Source: Holophagaceae bacterium (GTDB lineage: Bacteria; Acidobacteriota; Holophagae; Holophagales; Holophagaceae). Taken from it: DNA of 64,000 nt. How positions within the stretch are numbered: the first letter of the stretch is position 1; each line of letters starts with the position of its first letter. This document shows positions 1 to 10,472 of the stretch, piece by piece. Both the position numbers and the translations under genes were made by a program. The notes under the pieces were generated by a model. That model was not told the origin of the DNA. It made no database searches and was given only the letters and a program-made list of their open reading frames with translations. The stretch covers positions 806,001-870,000 of the forward strand of contig JADKKO010000001.1 of the NCBI GenBank assembly GCA_016720465.1, written 5' to 3'.

Positions 1-1
1 G

Positions 2-2146
2 TTCGTGCTTCAGAACGGCCGGGTGAAGCTCCTGGACTTCGGCCTGGCCAAGACCCATGGGGCGCTCGCGGGTTCCGAAGCCGCCACCCAGGCCACCACG
101 GCCGCCCCCGGCACCCTGGACGGCACCATGCTCGGCACCGTGGGCTACATGAGTCCCGAGCAGGCCCGGGGAACGCCCGCGGACGCGCGGTCCGACATTT
201 TTTCCTTCGGATGCCTGCTTTTTGAAATGTTGTCGGGGCACCGTCCTTTTGAAGGTCTCACCACCGTGGATGTGCTCCACGGGATCCTCCATGCGGATGT
301 GGACCTGGAAGGCACTGATCTGTCCCCGGGCCTGCGCCGCATCCTGGAGCACTGCCTGGACAAGAATCCGGCGCAGCGCTTCCAGAGCGCGCAGGATCTG
401 GCTTTCGCCCTGGAGTCCAGCGTCAGCACGACGAGGGAGCCTGGGTCCTCAGGGCCCCGGCCGCTCCACTCGCCGCCGGCTTCCCGCTCCAGGCTCCGCT
501 CCGTCCTCCTTGGCGCCGCGCTGCTGGGTGCCGGCATCGGCGTAGGGGCGTGGTGGGCCCACCGGTATTTCCAGAAACCCCTGGCCACCTTCAGCAGGAT
601 CACCTTCCGCCGGGGCAATGTGCTGCACGCGCGGTTCACTCCCGATGGCCAGAATGTCGTCTATTCCGCGGCCTGGGACGGGCGGCCCAGCGAGATCTTC
701 CTGGCCCGGACCGATGGATCCGGTTCCCGGTCCCTGGGCATCGAGAACGCCACCATCCAATCCGTGAGCGCCCAGGGCGACCTGCTGGTGATCCTGAAGC
801 GGGGCGCTCTCTCGGCCACCACCGCCGGCGCCGGAACCCTGGCCCAGGCCTCCCTGGATGGCGGAGCGCCCCGGGAACTGCTGGAACGCGTGTGGGGAGC
901 GGACTACGGACCCGACGGAAAGAGTTTTGCGGTCGCCTACCAGGCCAAGGAAGGCGGTCCGTACCAGTTGGATTATCCCCTTGGGACGCGGCTGTTGGAG
1001 TCCCCGGGCATCCCCCTCACATCCGTGAAAGTCTCGCCCACCGGGGAGTGGGTGGCGGTGGCCGTGAACGAGCCAGGCGCCGCGTCCATCATCCTGGTGG
1101 ACCGCCAGGGACGCAGCCGCCTGATCTACCGCATCGCGCGCAGCAGCGATGCGGAATCAGCCTGGTCGACGGACGGGACGCGGCTTTATCTCATGGATGG
1201 AGAAACGCTGCTGGCCCTGGATCTGGATGGAAAGGTCCACCGGATCCATACCGACTCCACCCTCGCGGCGATCCACCACGTCTCGAATACTGGCCGGATG
1301 CTCGTGGAGCGGGAGGTGGTCCGGCGGATCTCGTTGGTGCGCCGGGATGGCAAGGACACCAACCTGGCATGGCAGCAATTCACGCTCCTGGTGGATCTTT
1401 CCAGCGATGGCGAGTGGGCGCTGATGGACGAAAGCGGCGGACGCCTCGGGCCCACAGGCCAGCCCCTGCTGCGGCGCACGGACGGGAGCCCGCCCAAGCT
1501 GCTGGATCCTGGTGTCCCCTTGGCGCTCAGTCCCGATGCCCGGCACGTCCTCGTCCGGCTTCCGGGCAAGCCCGCGCGGTTGCGCCTGGTGCCCACCTCC
1601 GCCGGCGTTCCCATCGATCTGGCCCTGGAAGGATGGGATTCCCTGGAAGGAGCCTTCGCTCCGGACGGGACCCGAGTCTACGCCACAGCGCGGCAGGGCG
1701 GTGGTTCCACCCGCATCATCGAGTTCCCGCTTGATGGCCGCCCGGGCCGGGTGGTGGGTTCCAAGCTGGCCAGGTTCGAAGAGATCACGCCGGACGGAAA
1801 ACACTTCGTCGCGCTCGATGACCAGCGGCGCATCTTTCTCGCCCCGGTCTCCGGCGGGCCGCCGGTGCCTGTCGAGGCCCGCCTGGATGAAGGCGACTAC
1901 TTCGTGGGGTGGAGCGCGGAAGGGCAGCTCAGGATCGCCCACGCCGAGGACTCGGCCCACCTGCGGCTGGACCACCTGGACCTTCGGAGCGGCAAGCGGT
2001 CCGCCTGGACCACCCTCGGCCCGCCCGAAAGCACGGGGGCCGTGCGCATCCGCTCGGCTAAAGCGAGCCGCGACGGCAAGACCCTGGCGTTCACCACGGG
2101 GCTTGTGGATGTGTCCGACCTGCTGGTCATCGAGGGCTTGAAATGA
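2..2146 (+). CDS. Ser/Thr protein kinase with C-terminal beta-propeller (5' end outside window)
   Basis: The gene is already open at the left edge, so the kinase N-lobe and catalytic loop lie upstream. The visible part begins just before the DFG motif (VKLLDFGLAK), followed by the activation segment (GTVGYMSPEQARG) and the rest of the C-lobe, which ends near residue 140 of the visible protein. A basic, Ser/Pro-rich linker leads to one hydrophobic segment (about residues 163-184, LLGAALLGAGIGVGAWW). About 520 residues follow with repeated blades of the TolB/PD40 kind (phrases such as FTPDGQNVVYSA, WSTDGTRLYLMDG, SRDGKTLAF). The expected layout is a cytoplasmic kinase, one membrane pass and a periplasmic propeller sensor, a common Acidobacteria arrangement. 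It converges on uvrB with a 9-base gap. The ligand is unknown. Confidence 0.9.
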   Translation, partial: FVLQNGRVKLLDFGLAKTHGALAGSEAATQATTAAPGTLDGTMLGTVGYMSPEQARGTPADARSDIFSFGCLLFEMLSGHRPFEGLTTVDVLHGILHADVDLEGTDLSPGLRRILEHCLDKNPAQRFQSAQDLAFALESSVSTTREPGSSGPRPLHSPPASRSRLRSVLLGAALLGAGIGVGAWWAHRYFQKPLATFSRITFRRGNVLHARFTPDGQNVVYSAAWDGRPSEIFLARTDGSGSRSLGIENATIQSVSAQGDLLVILKRGALSATTAGAGTLAQASLDGGAPRELLERVWGADYGPDGKSFAVAYQAKEGGPYQLDYPLGTRLLESPGIPLTSVKVSPTGEWVAVAVNEPGAASIILVDRQGRSRLIYRIARSSDAESAWSTDGTRLYLMDGETLLALDLDGKVHRIHTDSTLAAIHHVSNTGRMLVEREVVRRISLVRRDGKDTNLAWQQFTLLVDLSSDGEWALMDESGGRLGPTGQPLLRRTDGSPPKLLDPGVPLALSPDARHVLVRLPGKPARLRLVPTSAGVPIDLALEGWDSLEGAFAPDGTRVYATARQGGGSTRIIEFPLDGRPGRVVGSKLARFEEITPDGKHFVALDDQRRIFLAPVSGGPPVPVEARLDEGDYFVGWSAEGQLRIAHAEDSAHLRLDHLDLRSGKRSAWTTLGPPESTGAVRIRSAKASRDGKTLAFTTGLVDVSDLLVIEGLK

Positions 2147-2155
2147 GGCTTGGCC

Positions 2156-4189
<2,034 letters not shown>

Positions 4190-4240
4190 GGAAAGAAATT
4201 AACGGAAGAAGCGAGAAAAGTCGAAAAAAAAGGAAATACA

Positions 4241-4379
4241 CCACGCGGAGGGTAGCGGAGGAGCGGAGGAGCGGAGGGTAGCGGAGAAAAAAACCTAGTT
4301 ATGTAATGCCCAACCATCACCAGGAAAGATTTGTCAGTCCTCAGCTTCCCTCCGCACCTCCGCTACCCTCCGCGTAGTC
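4241..4379. repeat. Inverted-repeat element, family C, copy 1
   Basis: The left arm (4241-4286) is built from repeated GGAGGGTAGCGGAG-like words. The right arm (4340-4377) is its approximate inverse complement (CTCCGCTACCCTCCGCG). About 50 bases of AT-richer sequence separate them. The reverse complement of 4340-4377 matches 27652-27689 at 37 of 38 positions, so this is a dispersed element rather than chance composition. It fills most of the 198-base gap between uvrB and fabF. No ORF is evident inside. Confidence 0.8.
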
Positions 4380-4387
4380 GCTTTTTC

Positions 4388-5641
4388 TTAAACCCTTCTC
4401 AATATCACGCACGCGTTGGTTCCGCCGAAACCGAAGTTGTTGTTCAGCGCGACATTGCCATCCAGCGTGCCCGCGACATTCGCGGTAACGTCCAGGTCGC
4501 ATTCGGGGTCCTGGTTCTCGACGTTGATGGTGGGCGGGATCTTGCCGGTATGCAGGGCCAGGGCGGTGAAGATGGTCTCGATGCCGCCTGCCGCGCCCAA
4601 CAGATGGCCCGTCATGGATTTGGTGCTGCTCACCTTCAGGGCCTTCGCGTGGTCGCCGAAGACGCCCTTGATGGCCATGCATTCCAGCTTGTCGCCGGCG
4701 GGCGTGGAGGTGCCGTGGGCATTGACGTAGTAGACATCTTCGGGGCTCATCCCGGCGTCCTTCAGCGTGGCGCGCATCACCCGCATGGGGCCGTCGCCAT
4801 CCATGCTGGGGCTGGTGATGTGGTGGGCGTCGCCGCTCATGCCGTAGCCCGCGATCTCGGCGTAGATCTTCGCGCCCCGCGCCTTGGCCATTTCGTACTC
4901 TTCGAGCACCACGATGCCTGCGCCCTCGCCCATCACGAATCCATCGCGGGCGATGTCGAAGGGGCGGCTGGCCTTTTCGGGTTCCTCGTTCCGCGTGGAG
5001 AGCGCGCGCATGGCCGCGAAGCCGCCGACACCGAGCTGGGTGATGACGCTGTCAGTGCCGCCTGCAACCATGCGATCCGCATACCCGTGCATGATGAGCC
5101 GGGAAGCGTCGCCAATGGCGTGGGTGCCTGTGGCGCAGGCCGTGGCCACAGCGCTGTTCGGACCCTGCAATCCATGGCGGATGGACACGAAGCCCGACGC
5201 GAGATTGATGATCAGGCTGGGAATGAAGAAGGGGCTGATGCGGCGCGGACCGCGGTAGCCGTTGGCTTCGTCCCAGATGGTGCTGAGGCCGCCGATGCCC
5301 GAGCCGATGAGCACGCCGAACATCTCGCGCTCGGCCTTGGACATTTCCTGGTCCGCGAACCCCGCATCCGCCATGGCTTCAAAAGCCGCGGCCATGGCGT
5401 ACTTGATGAAGATGTCCATCTTCTTCTGTTCTTTTTTATCAATGGTGTCGTCGGGATTGAAGTCCTTCACCTGGCCCGCGATCTTGCAGGCATAGTCGCT
5501 GACATCGAAACGGTCGATGGTGCTGACGCCTGATTTTCCCTCCAGCAGATTCGCCCAGGTGGCCGGGACGCTGTTTCCGCAGGGATTGATGGTGCCCATG
5601 CCCGTGATGACGACGCGGCGACGGCTGGTCTGCATGTTCAT
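4388..5641 (-). CDS. fabF: 3-oxoacyl-ACP synthase II
   Basis: FabF condenses malonyl-ACP with acyl-ACP in fatty-acid chain elongation, in the cytoplasm. The 417-residue protein has the thiolase-fold KAS signature: nucleophile Cys169 in AVATACATGTHA, His309 in NAHGTSTPAGD, Lys341 in SSTKS and His346 in MTGHLLGAAGG. The Cys-His-His pattern marks a FabF/FabB-type enzyme, and the length and N-terminus (RRRVVITGMGTINPCG) favour FabF. It follows acpP on the same strand, the classic acpP-fabF pair, but an intrinsic terminator and a repeat element sit between the two (5661-5782), so part of its transcription may be attenuated or start separately. An in-frame Met two codons downstream is an alternative start. 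Confidence 0.97.
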   Translation of the reverse strand: MNMQTSRRRVVITGMGTINPCGNSVPATWANLLEGKSGVSTIDRFDVSDYACKIAGQVKDFNPDDTIDKKEQKKMDIFIKYAMAAAFEAMADAGFADQEMSKAEREMFGVLIGSGIGGLSTIWDEANGYRGPRRISPFFIPSLIINLASGFVSIRHGLQGPNSAVATACATGTHAIGDASRLIMHGYADRMVAGGTDSVITQLGVGGFAAMRALSTRNEEPEKASRPFDIARDGFVMGEGAGIVVLEEYEMAKARGAKIYAEIAGYGMSGDAHHITSPSMDGDGPMRVMRATLKDAGMSPEDVYYVNAHGTSTPAGDKLECMAIKGVFGDHAKALKVSSTKSMTGHLLGAAGGIETIFTALALHTGKIPPTINVENQDPECDLDVTANVAGTLDGNVALNNNFGFGGTNACVILRRV

Positions 5642-5660
5642 GGCGGCACCTCAAAGTGAT

Positions 5661-5738
5661 GGGCTGTGGGCGGCGGGCTGTGGGTTTTGGCAGTAGCAAC
5701 GATTTGGCCCACAAGCTACAGCCTACCGTCTACCGCCG
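5661..5738. repeat. Inverted-repeat element, family B
   Basis: The left arm (5661-5684) holds two GGGCTGTGGG words separated by CGGC. The right arm (5706-5737) is an imperfect inverse complement ending in TCTACCGCC. It lies between the fabF start and the acpP terminator. Its make-up, short near-repeats in inverted arms, resembles the other intergenic elements of this window, but its words differ. Confidence 0.6.
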
Positions 5739-5739
5739 A

Positions 5740-5782
5740 ATAAAAAGCGCCGCACGGATTCAAATTCCATGCGGCGCTTCAG
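5740..5782 (-). terminator. Intrinsic terminator after acpP
   Basis: A perfect 10-base stem (AAGCGCCGCA at 5745-5754 pairing with TGCGGCGCTT at 5770-5779) encloses a 15-base loop. On the minus strand it is followed by a short T run. It lies 16 bases after the acpP stop and upstream of fabF, so it should end or attenuate acpP transcripts. Confidence 0.85.
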
Positions 5783-5797
5783 AATCGGGGAAACAGA

Positions 5798-6037
5798 TCA
5801 GCCCTTGTGGTGCTTTTCGATGTAGGCGATCGCGTCGCCCACGGTCCGGATCTTCTCCTGCTCGCTCTCGGGAATCTCAAGGCCGAAGGCTTCTTCGATG
5901 GCCATGATGATCTCAACGGTGTCAAGGCTGTCGGCCCCAAGGTCATCCACGAAATTGCTGCCTTCGGTGATGGAATCTTCCGGCTTGGCGAGCTGCTCGG
6001 CGATGATCGCGATGACCTTTTTATGGATTTCTGCCAT
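5798..6037 (-). CDS. acpP: Acyl carrier protein
   Basis: ACP carries acyl intermediates on 4'-phosphopantetheine during fatty-acid synthesis. The 79-residue acidic protein has the attachment Ser37 in the family motif DLGADSLDTVE, and the typical helix II and III sequences (IIMAIEEAFGLEIPE, TVGDAIAYI). A strong ribosome binding site (AGGAG, 7 bases before ATG) supports the start. It is divergent from xerD with an 86-base shared promoter region and lies upstream of fabF on the same strand. Confidence 0.98.
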   Translation of the reverse strand: MAEIHKKVIAIIAEQLAKPEDSITEGSNFVDDLGADSLDTVEIIMAIEEAFGLEIPESEQEKIRTVGDAIAYIEKHHKG

Positions 6038-6123
6038 TGGGTTCTCCTGGACTTGAACTTGAGGAGCCTATCATGGCCCGGCATTTGTTCCAAGCATCGA
6101 TCTGCGCGCGGTAGCCTTTCTCC

Positions 6124-7059
6124 ATGCCCCGAGCTCCCCAGACAGCGGAACCCGAAGGCGGCTGGCCTTTGGGCTGGGCCGCGTCCTTGAAGGAATTCGA
6201 GGTCCATCTCGCAGTCGAACGGGGACTTGCCCCGAATTCCGTGTCGGGCTACCTCTCGGACCTCCGCTTTCTCGCCGCCTGGGCCCTGGAGCGGGAACTG
6301 CCGCCCTCGGATCTGGACCGGGACCGCATCACAGCTTTCCTCGTCTCCCAGCACGCCGAAGGCAAAGCTTCCCGCAGCGTCGCGCGGCTCTCTTCCGCTC
6401 TGCGGCAATTCCTGATTTTCATGCGGATGGAGGGCGCCGGCGCGGCCGGGCCCGAAGCCGTGGTGAAGCCGCCGCGGCCTCCGCGCATCCTGCCGAAAAC
6501 CCTGAGCGAAGCCCAGGTGGAAGCCCTGCTCAAGGCTCCAGACGTGAACACGCCCATGGGCGTGCGCGACCGCGCCTGGATCGAATTGCTCTATGCATCC
6601 GGCCTGCGGGTCACGGAGCTGGCCACCCTTTCGGCGCTGCGGGTCTATCTGGATGAGGGCTTCATCAAGGTCATGGGAAAGGGCCGGAAGGAGCGGCTGA
6701 TTCCTTTCGGCGATGGGGCTGAGCATTGGATCCGGCAATGGCTGGTCCTGCGCCCGGGATTCAAGCCCTCGTCCGATGCGCTGTTCGTGGGCAAGGGCGG
6801 GGACCCCATGACCCGCCAGCATTTCTGGAAAATGCTGAAGGTCTTCGCAGCCGAGGCTGGCATCAAACGCGACTCCATCAGCCCCCACGTGCTGCGGCAC
6901 GCCTTCGCCACCCATCTCCTGGACCACGGCGCCGACCTCCGCAGCGTCCAGGCCATGCTCGGCCATGCGGACATCAGCACGACCCAGATCTACACCCACG
7001 TGCATCAGGCCCGGTTGAGGGAACTGTACGACCGCATGCATCCGCGAGGCCAAAGATGA
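6124..7059 (+). CDS. xerD: Tyrosine site-specific recombinase XerD
   Basis: XerD works with XerC to resolve chromosome dimers at dif. The 311 residues comprise an N-terminal SAM-like core-binding domain (about 20-105) and a C-terminal catalytic domain with the full set of active-site residues: Arg162 (ASGLRVTEL), Lys186 (GKGRKE), His255 and Arg258 (HVLRHAF), His281 (LGHADIS) and Tyr290 (TTQIYTHV). Length and motif spacing match housekeeping XerC/XerD rather than a phage integrase, and there is no element around it with attachment sites. XerC versus XerD cannot be settled by eye; the LGHADISTTQIYTHV block favours XerD. A repeat element starts one base after its stop codon. Confidence 0.9.
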   Translation: MPRAPQTAEPEGGWPLGWAASLKEFEVHLAVERGLAPNSVSGYLSDLRFLAAWALERELPPSDLDRDRITAFLVSQHAEGKASRSVARLSSALRQFLIFMRMEGAGAAGPEAVVKPPRPPRILPKTLSEAQVEALLKAPDVNTPMGVRDRAWIELLYASGLRVTELATLSALRVYLDEGFIKVMGKGRKERLIPFGDGAEHWIRQWLVLRPGFKPSSDALFVGKGGDPMTRQHFWKMLKVFAAEAGIKRDSISPHVLRHAFATHLLDHGADLRSVQAMLGHADISTTQIYTHVHQARLRELYDRMHPRGQR

Positions 7060-7219
7060 GGCTATGAGCTTGGAGCTATGAGCTTTGAGCTATGAGCTAT
7101 GAGCTTTGAGCTTTGAGCTATGAGCTGAGCCATGAGGTGTGCCCCTGCGGCGCACTGAAGGATGCGGCCATTGGGCCGCCGCCTCATTTAGCTGATAGCT
7201 CATGGCTGATAGCTCATGA
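7060..7219. repeat. Inverted-repeat element, family A, copy 1
   Basis: A run of alternating GAGCTAT and GAGCTTT words (7060-7135) leads to a GC-rich core containing GATGCGGCC and GGGCCGCC. Inverse-complement words (AGCTGATAGCTCATGGCTG) follow at the right end. The same plan, with the same GATGCGGCC core, recurs at 17217-17410, and loose words recur at 28251-28311. It occupies most of the 248-base gap before pstS. No coding capacity is apparent. Confidence 0.75.
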
Positions 7220-7307
7220 CCCCATCCCCGTTACAGAGTGTTTACACGGAATCCCAACCGCCTTTCCCCCGGGCCGGGAACCTAGACGGGTCCCATAGGA
7301 GCATTGC

Positions 7308-8276
7308 ATGCGCAAACATCTGGCTCTGGCCCTGGCCCTCATCGCCCCTGGCATCGCATCCGCCCAGGCCGTGAAGGTGGACGCCAAGCTTTCAATCTAC
7401 AAGAAGACCTCCGGCATCTCCGGGAACTTGAATTCCATCGGCTCGGACACGTTGAACAACCTCATGACCTACTGGGTCGAGTCCTTCAACAAGCAGTATC
7501 CGAATGTGAAGATCCAGGTGGAAGGCAAGGGCTCCAGCACAGCGCCCCCGGCGCTGATCGAGGGCACCTCCCAGCTCGGTCCCATGAGCCGCGAGATGAA
7601 GGGCGAAGAGATCGACAAATTCGAGAAGAAATACGGCTACAAACCCACCAAGGTGGCCGTGGCCATCGATACCCTGGCGGTGTTCGTGCACAAGGACAAC
7701 CCGATCAAATCCCTGACCCTGCAGGAAGTCGACGCGATGTTCTCGAAAACCCGCAAGGGCGGGCATCCGAAGGATGCTAAAACCTGGGGTGACCTGGGGT
7801 TGAAGGGCGCCTGGGCTCCCAAGCCCATTTCCCTCTACGGACGCAACAGCGCGTCGGGCACCTATGGCTACTTCAAGGAGCACGCGCTCTTCAAGGGCGA
7901 TTACAGGGACACCGTCAAGGAGCAGCCGGGTTCCAGTTCCGTCGTGCAGAGTGTCTCCAGCGATCGGACCGCAGCGGGCTACTCGGGCATCGGCTACGCC
8001 ACTTCCGGCGTGCGCGCCGTGCCTCTGGCCGACGAGAAGCGCTATAACGGCGAGGCCTTCCAGGCGACCTACGCGAACGCCCTCAACGGCAAGTACCCCA
8101 TGGCCCGGTTCCTCTATGTCTACATCAACCACAATCCCAAGAAGCCGATCGATCCCCTGACCAAGGAATTCATCAAGTTCGTCCTCAGCAAGGAAGGCCA
8201 GGAAATCGTGGTGAAGGACGGCTACCTGCCCCTCACGGCGGCCATGGAAACCTCCGAGATGAAGAAATTGAACTGA
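7308..8276 (+). CDS. pstS: Phosphate ABC transporter substrate-binding protein
   Basis: This is the periplasmic phosphate-binding protein of the Pst uptake system. The 322-residue precursor has a Sec signal peptide (MRKHLALALALIAPGIASAQA, cleavage expected after the ASA/AQA region) and the PstS fold sequence, with phosphate-contacting segments such as GSDTLNNL, GRNSASGTYGYF and SSVVQSVSSD. It lacks a lipobox cysteine, so it should be soluble in the periplasm. It heads the cluster pstS-pstC-pstA-pstB-phoU with 3 bases before pstC. The upstream gap is filled by repeat element A. No clear Pho box could be recognised there by eye, though phosphate control is expected. Confidence 0.95.
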   Translation: MRKHLALALALIAPGIASAQAVKVDAKLSIYKKTSGISGNLNSIGSDTLNNLMTYWVESFNKQYPNVKIQVEGKGSSTAPPALIEGTSQLGPMSREMKGEEIDKFEKKYGYKPTKVAVAIDTLAVFVHKDNPIKSLTLQEVDAMFSKTRKGGHPKDAKTWGDLGLKGAWAPKPISLYGRNSASGTYGYFKEHALFKGDYRDTVKEQPGSSSVVQSVSSDRTAAGYSGIGYATSGVRAVPLADEKRYNGEAFQATYANALNGKYPMARFLYVYINHNPKKPIDPLTKEFIKFVLSKEGQEIVVKDGYLPLTAAMETSEMKKLN

Positions 8277-8279
8277 CGA

Positions 8280-10472
8280 ATGGATCATCCGTCCCCAGAC
8301 AAGCGTTCAGCCCACCAGGCCCAAAAGCGGGCCCGGTGGGTTGATCGTTTCATGGCCGCGCTCATCTCCGTGGGCGGCCTCACGATCATCGCCGCGGTAC
8401 TGGGAATGATGGTCTTCATCGCCAAAGAGGCGATGCCCCTTTTCCGGCCACCATCTTCAGCCTCTTTGGGGGCCTTCAAACTGCCTCCTTCCCAAGGCCT
8501 GCTCGTGGATGAATCCGGGAAGGCCGCGGTGCTGGTTTCACCGCAGGATGGACTCCAGATCCACCGCCTTCCCGATGGGCAGCTCCTTTCTACGCTGGCG
8601 GACGGCCCGGCCCGCCCCTGGCGGTCCCACACGCCCCTGCAGCCTCGCGGGGAAATGCTGGTGCAAGGACAAGATGGCAAGCTCGCCGTGGGCTCGCTGA
8701 AATGGTCTAAAACGCCAGGAGAAAACAATCCAGCCAACTGGGTCCTGGAACCCAACTGGGAAGGCGCGATCCCCGTCCAGGGCGAGATCCGGCAATTGCA
8801 ATCCTTCAGGATCGCTGAAAGCGCCGGCATGAGCGGCGGCCGGACCCTCCGCCTGGTCGGTTCGGCTTCCTCCGGTCTGGTGTGGCTGGAATCCGCGCTC
8901 GATGAAACAAAACCTGTCGCCTTGAAGCCAGTTCCCTTGCCGCCCGGACTCAACGCCACCTGCGCCATCTGGAACCTGGACGCGAGCGCGCTCTACGTCG
9001 GCACCCAGGAAGGCGCGGTCCTCGATTTCAAGATGGAAGGAGAACCCGAACTCCTGACCAGCTCTGAATTCGGCGAGCCCGTCAGCGCGCTTGGCTTCAC
9101 CATCGGAGGGACTTCCCTGCTGGTGGGCGGAACAAACGGCAAGCTGGTGGCGTACCAGCAGGTCCGCGTGAACGAGGTTTTCCAGCTTCAGCCTTTCCAT
9201 GCCTTTCCCTCCCTCAGCGGCGCGGTGCTCGGGTTCTCGCACGGCCTCCGGGACAAGCGGTTCCTGGCCTGGACCTCCTCCCAGGTGGTCGTGGACCACT
9301 TGACCACCGAGCGAAGGCTCTTCAGCGCGGCCGTGGATCATGCCGCGCAGGCGGCCATCGCGCCCCGCGGCGACCTGGTCCTCGCAGGCTCCAGCGATGG
9401 CCTGGTCCGATCCTGGAGCCTGGCCGCCCCCCACGCCGATGTCAGCCAGAAAAGCCTTTGGGGCAAGGTCCACTACGAAGGCTATGAGAAGCCTGATTTC
9501 GTCTGGCAGAGCACCGGGGGCACCGATGATTTCGAGCCCAAGTTCGGGATGATGCCGCTGATTTTCGGGACCCTGAAAGGCACGCTCTACGCCATGCTTT
9601 TCGCGCTGCCCCTGGCCATTTTCGCCGCGCTCTACACCAGCCAGTTCGCCAGCTTGAACTTGCGCAACACCATCAAGCCCGCCGTGGAGATCATGGCTGC
9701 CCTGCCCTCGGTGGTCCTGGGTTTCCTGGCGGGCCTCGTGCTGGCTCCCCTCTTTGAAAAAGTGGCGGTGGAACTTTTGCTTTTTCCGCTCACGACCCTG
9801 CTGTGCGTAGGGCTCCTCCTGCCCTTCTGGAGCCGCCTTCCCCACAGATGGCGCACCATCTGGGGCGATGGCCGCGAGGTCATCTGGGTGGCGCCGGTGC
9901 TGATCCTGGGCCTATTCGTGGCCTACCAAGCGGGTCCGTGGTTCGAGCGGGCCTTTCTCGGAGGCAGCTACCGCGGCTGGCTCCAGTCCGCGCATGGCAT
10001 CACCTTCGACCAGCGCAACAGCCTGGTGGTGGGCTTCGCCATGGGATTCGCGGTGATCCCCATCATCTTCACCATCAGTGAAGACGCCTTGAACTCAGTT
10101 CCGAAATCCCTCACCAGCGCCAGCCTGGCCTGCGGAGCATCCCCCTGGCAGACAGCCTGGCGCGTGGTGCTGCCCACCGCCAGTCCCGGCATTTTCTCGG
10201 CGGTGATGGTGGGCCTGGGCCGCGCCATCGGCGAGACCATGATCGTGCTCATGGCCACCGGCAACACCCCGGTGATGGACTGGAGCCCCTTCAACGGCAT
10301 GCGGACCTTGGCGGCCAACATCGCGGTGGAAATACCCGAAGCGCCGCTGCACGGATCGCTCTACCGGGTGCTCTTCCTGGCGGCCCTGCTGCTCTTCGCT
10401 TTCACTTTCGTTCTCAACACCATCGCAGAGCTGGTCCGCCAGCGCCTGCGCAAACGATTTGAGAGCCTCTGA
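8280..10472 (+). CDS. pstC: Phosphate ABC transporter permease PstC with large periplasmic domain
   Basis: This is a membrane subunit of the Pst importer. At 730 residues it is more than twice the size of enterobacterial PstC. One N-terminal membrane helix (about 25-49) is followed by about 360 residues of beta-rich sequence with propeller-like blades (QGLLVDESGKAAVLVSPQDG, ASALYVGTQEGAVLDF, GDLVLAGSSDGLVRSW). The conserved permease half begins near residue 420, with the EAA loop at ACGASPWQTAWRVVLPTASPG near residue 625. Long PstC proteins of this form are known from gamma-proteobacteria and others. It overlaps pstA by 1 base. The propeller presumably faces the periplasm near PstS; its role is unknown. 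Confidence 0.93.
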   Translation: MDHPSPDKRSAHQAQKRARWVDRFMAALISVGGLTIIAAVLGMMVFIAKEAMPLFRPPSSASLGAFKLPPSQGLLVDESGKAAVLVSPQDGLQIHRLPDGQLLSTLADGPARPWRSHTPLQPRGEMLVQGQDGKLAVGSLKWSKTPGENNPANWVLEPNWEGAIPVQGEIRQLQSFRIAESAGMSGGRTLRLVGSASSGLVWLESALDETKPVALKPVPLPPGLNATCAIWNLDASALYVGTQEGAVLDFKMEGEPELLTSSEFGEPVSALGFTIGGTSLLVGGTNGKLVAYQQVRVNEVFQLQPFHAFPSLSGAVLGFSHGLRDKRFLAWTSSQVVVDHLTTERRLFSAAVDHAAQAAIAPRGDLVLAGSSDGLVRSWSLAAPHADVSQKSLWGKVHYEGYEKPDFVWQSTGGTDDFEPKFGMMPLIFGTLKGTLYAMLFALPLAIFAALYTSQFASLNLRNTIKPAVEIMAALPSVVLGFLAGLVLAPLFEKVAVELLLFPLTTLLCVGLLLPFWSRLPHRWRTIWGDGREVIWVAPVLILGLFVAYQAGPWFERAFLGGSYRGWLQSAHGITFDQRNSLVVGFAMGFAVIPIIFTISEDALNSVPKSLTSASLACGASPWQTAWRVVLPTASPGIFSAVMVGLGRAIGETMIVLMATGNTPVMDWSPFNGMRTLAANIAVEIPEAPLHGSLYRVLFLAALLLFAFTFVLNTIAELVRQRLRKRFESL

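Noticed and set aside
5779..7053. 424-codon minus-strand frame spanning the acpP region and xerD
   Set aside because: It runs antisense across xerD and out of frame across acpP, both certain genes, and has no domain of its own.
6124..7059. Tyrosine recombinase considered as an integrase of a mobile element
   Set aside because: Length, domain layout and catalytic-residue spacing match housekeeping XerC/D, and no attachment sites or cargo genes flank it.
7060..7140. Regular GAGCTAT/GAGCTTT words, considered as a CRISPR array
   Set aside because: The repeat unit is about 7 bases with no spacers, and no cas genes are nearby. It fits a short-word repeat element.
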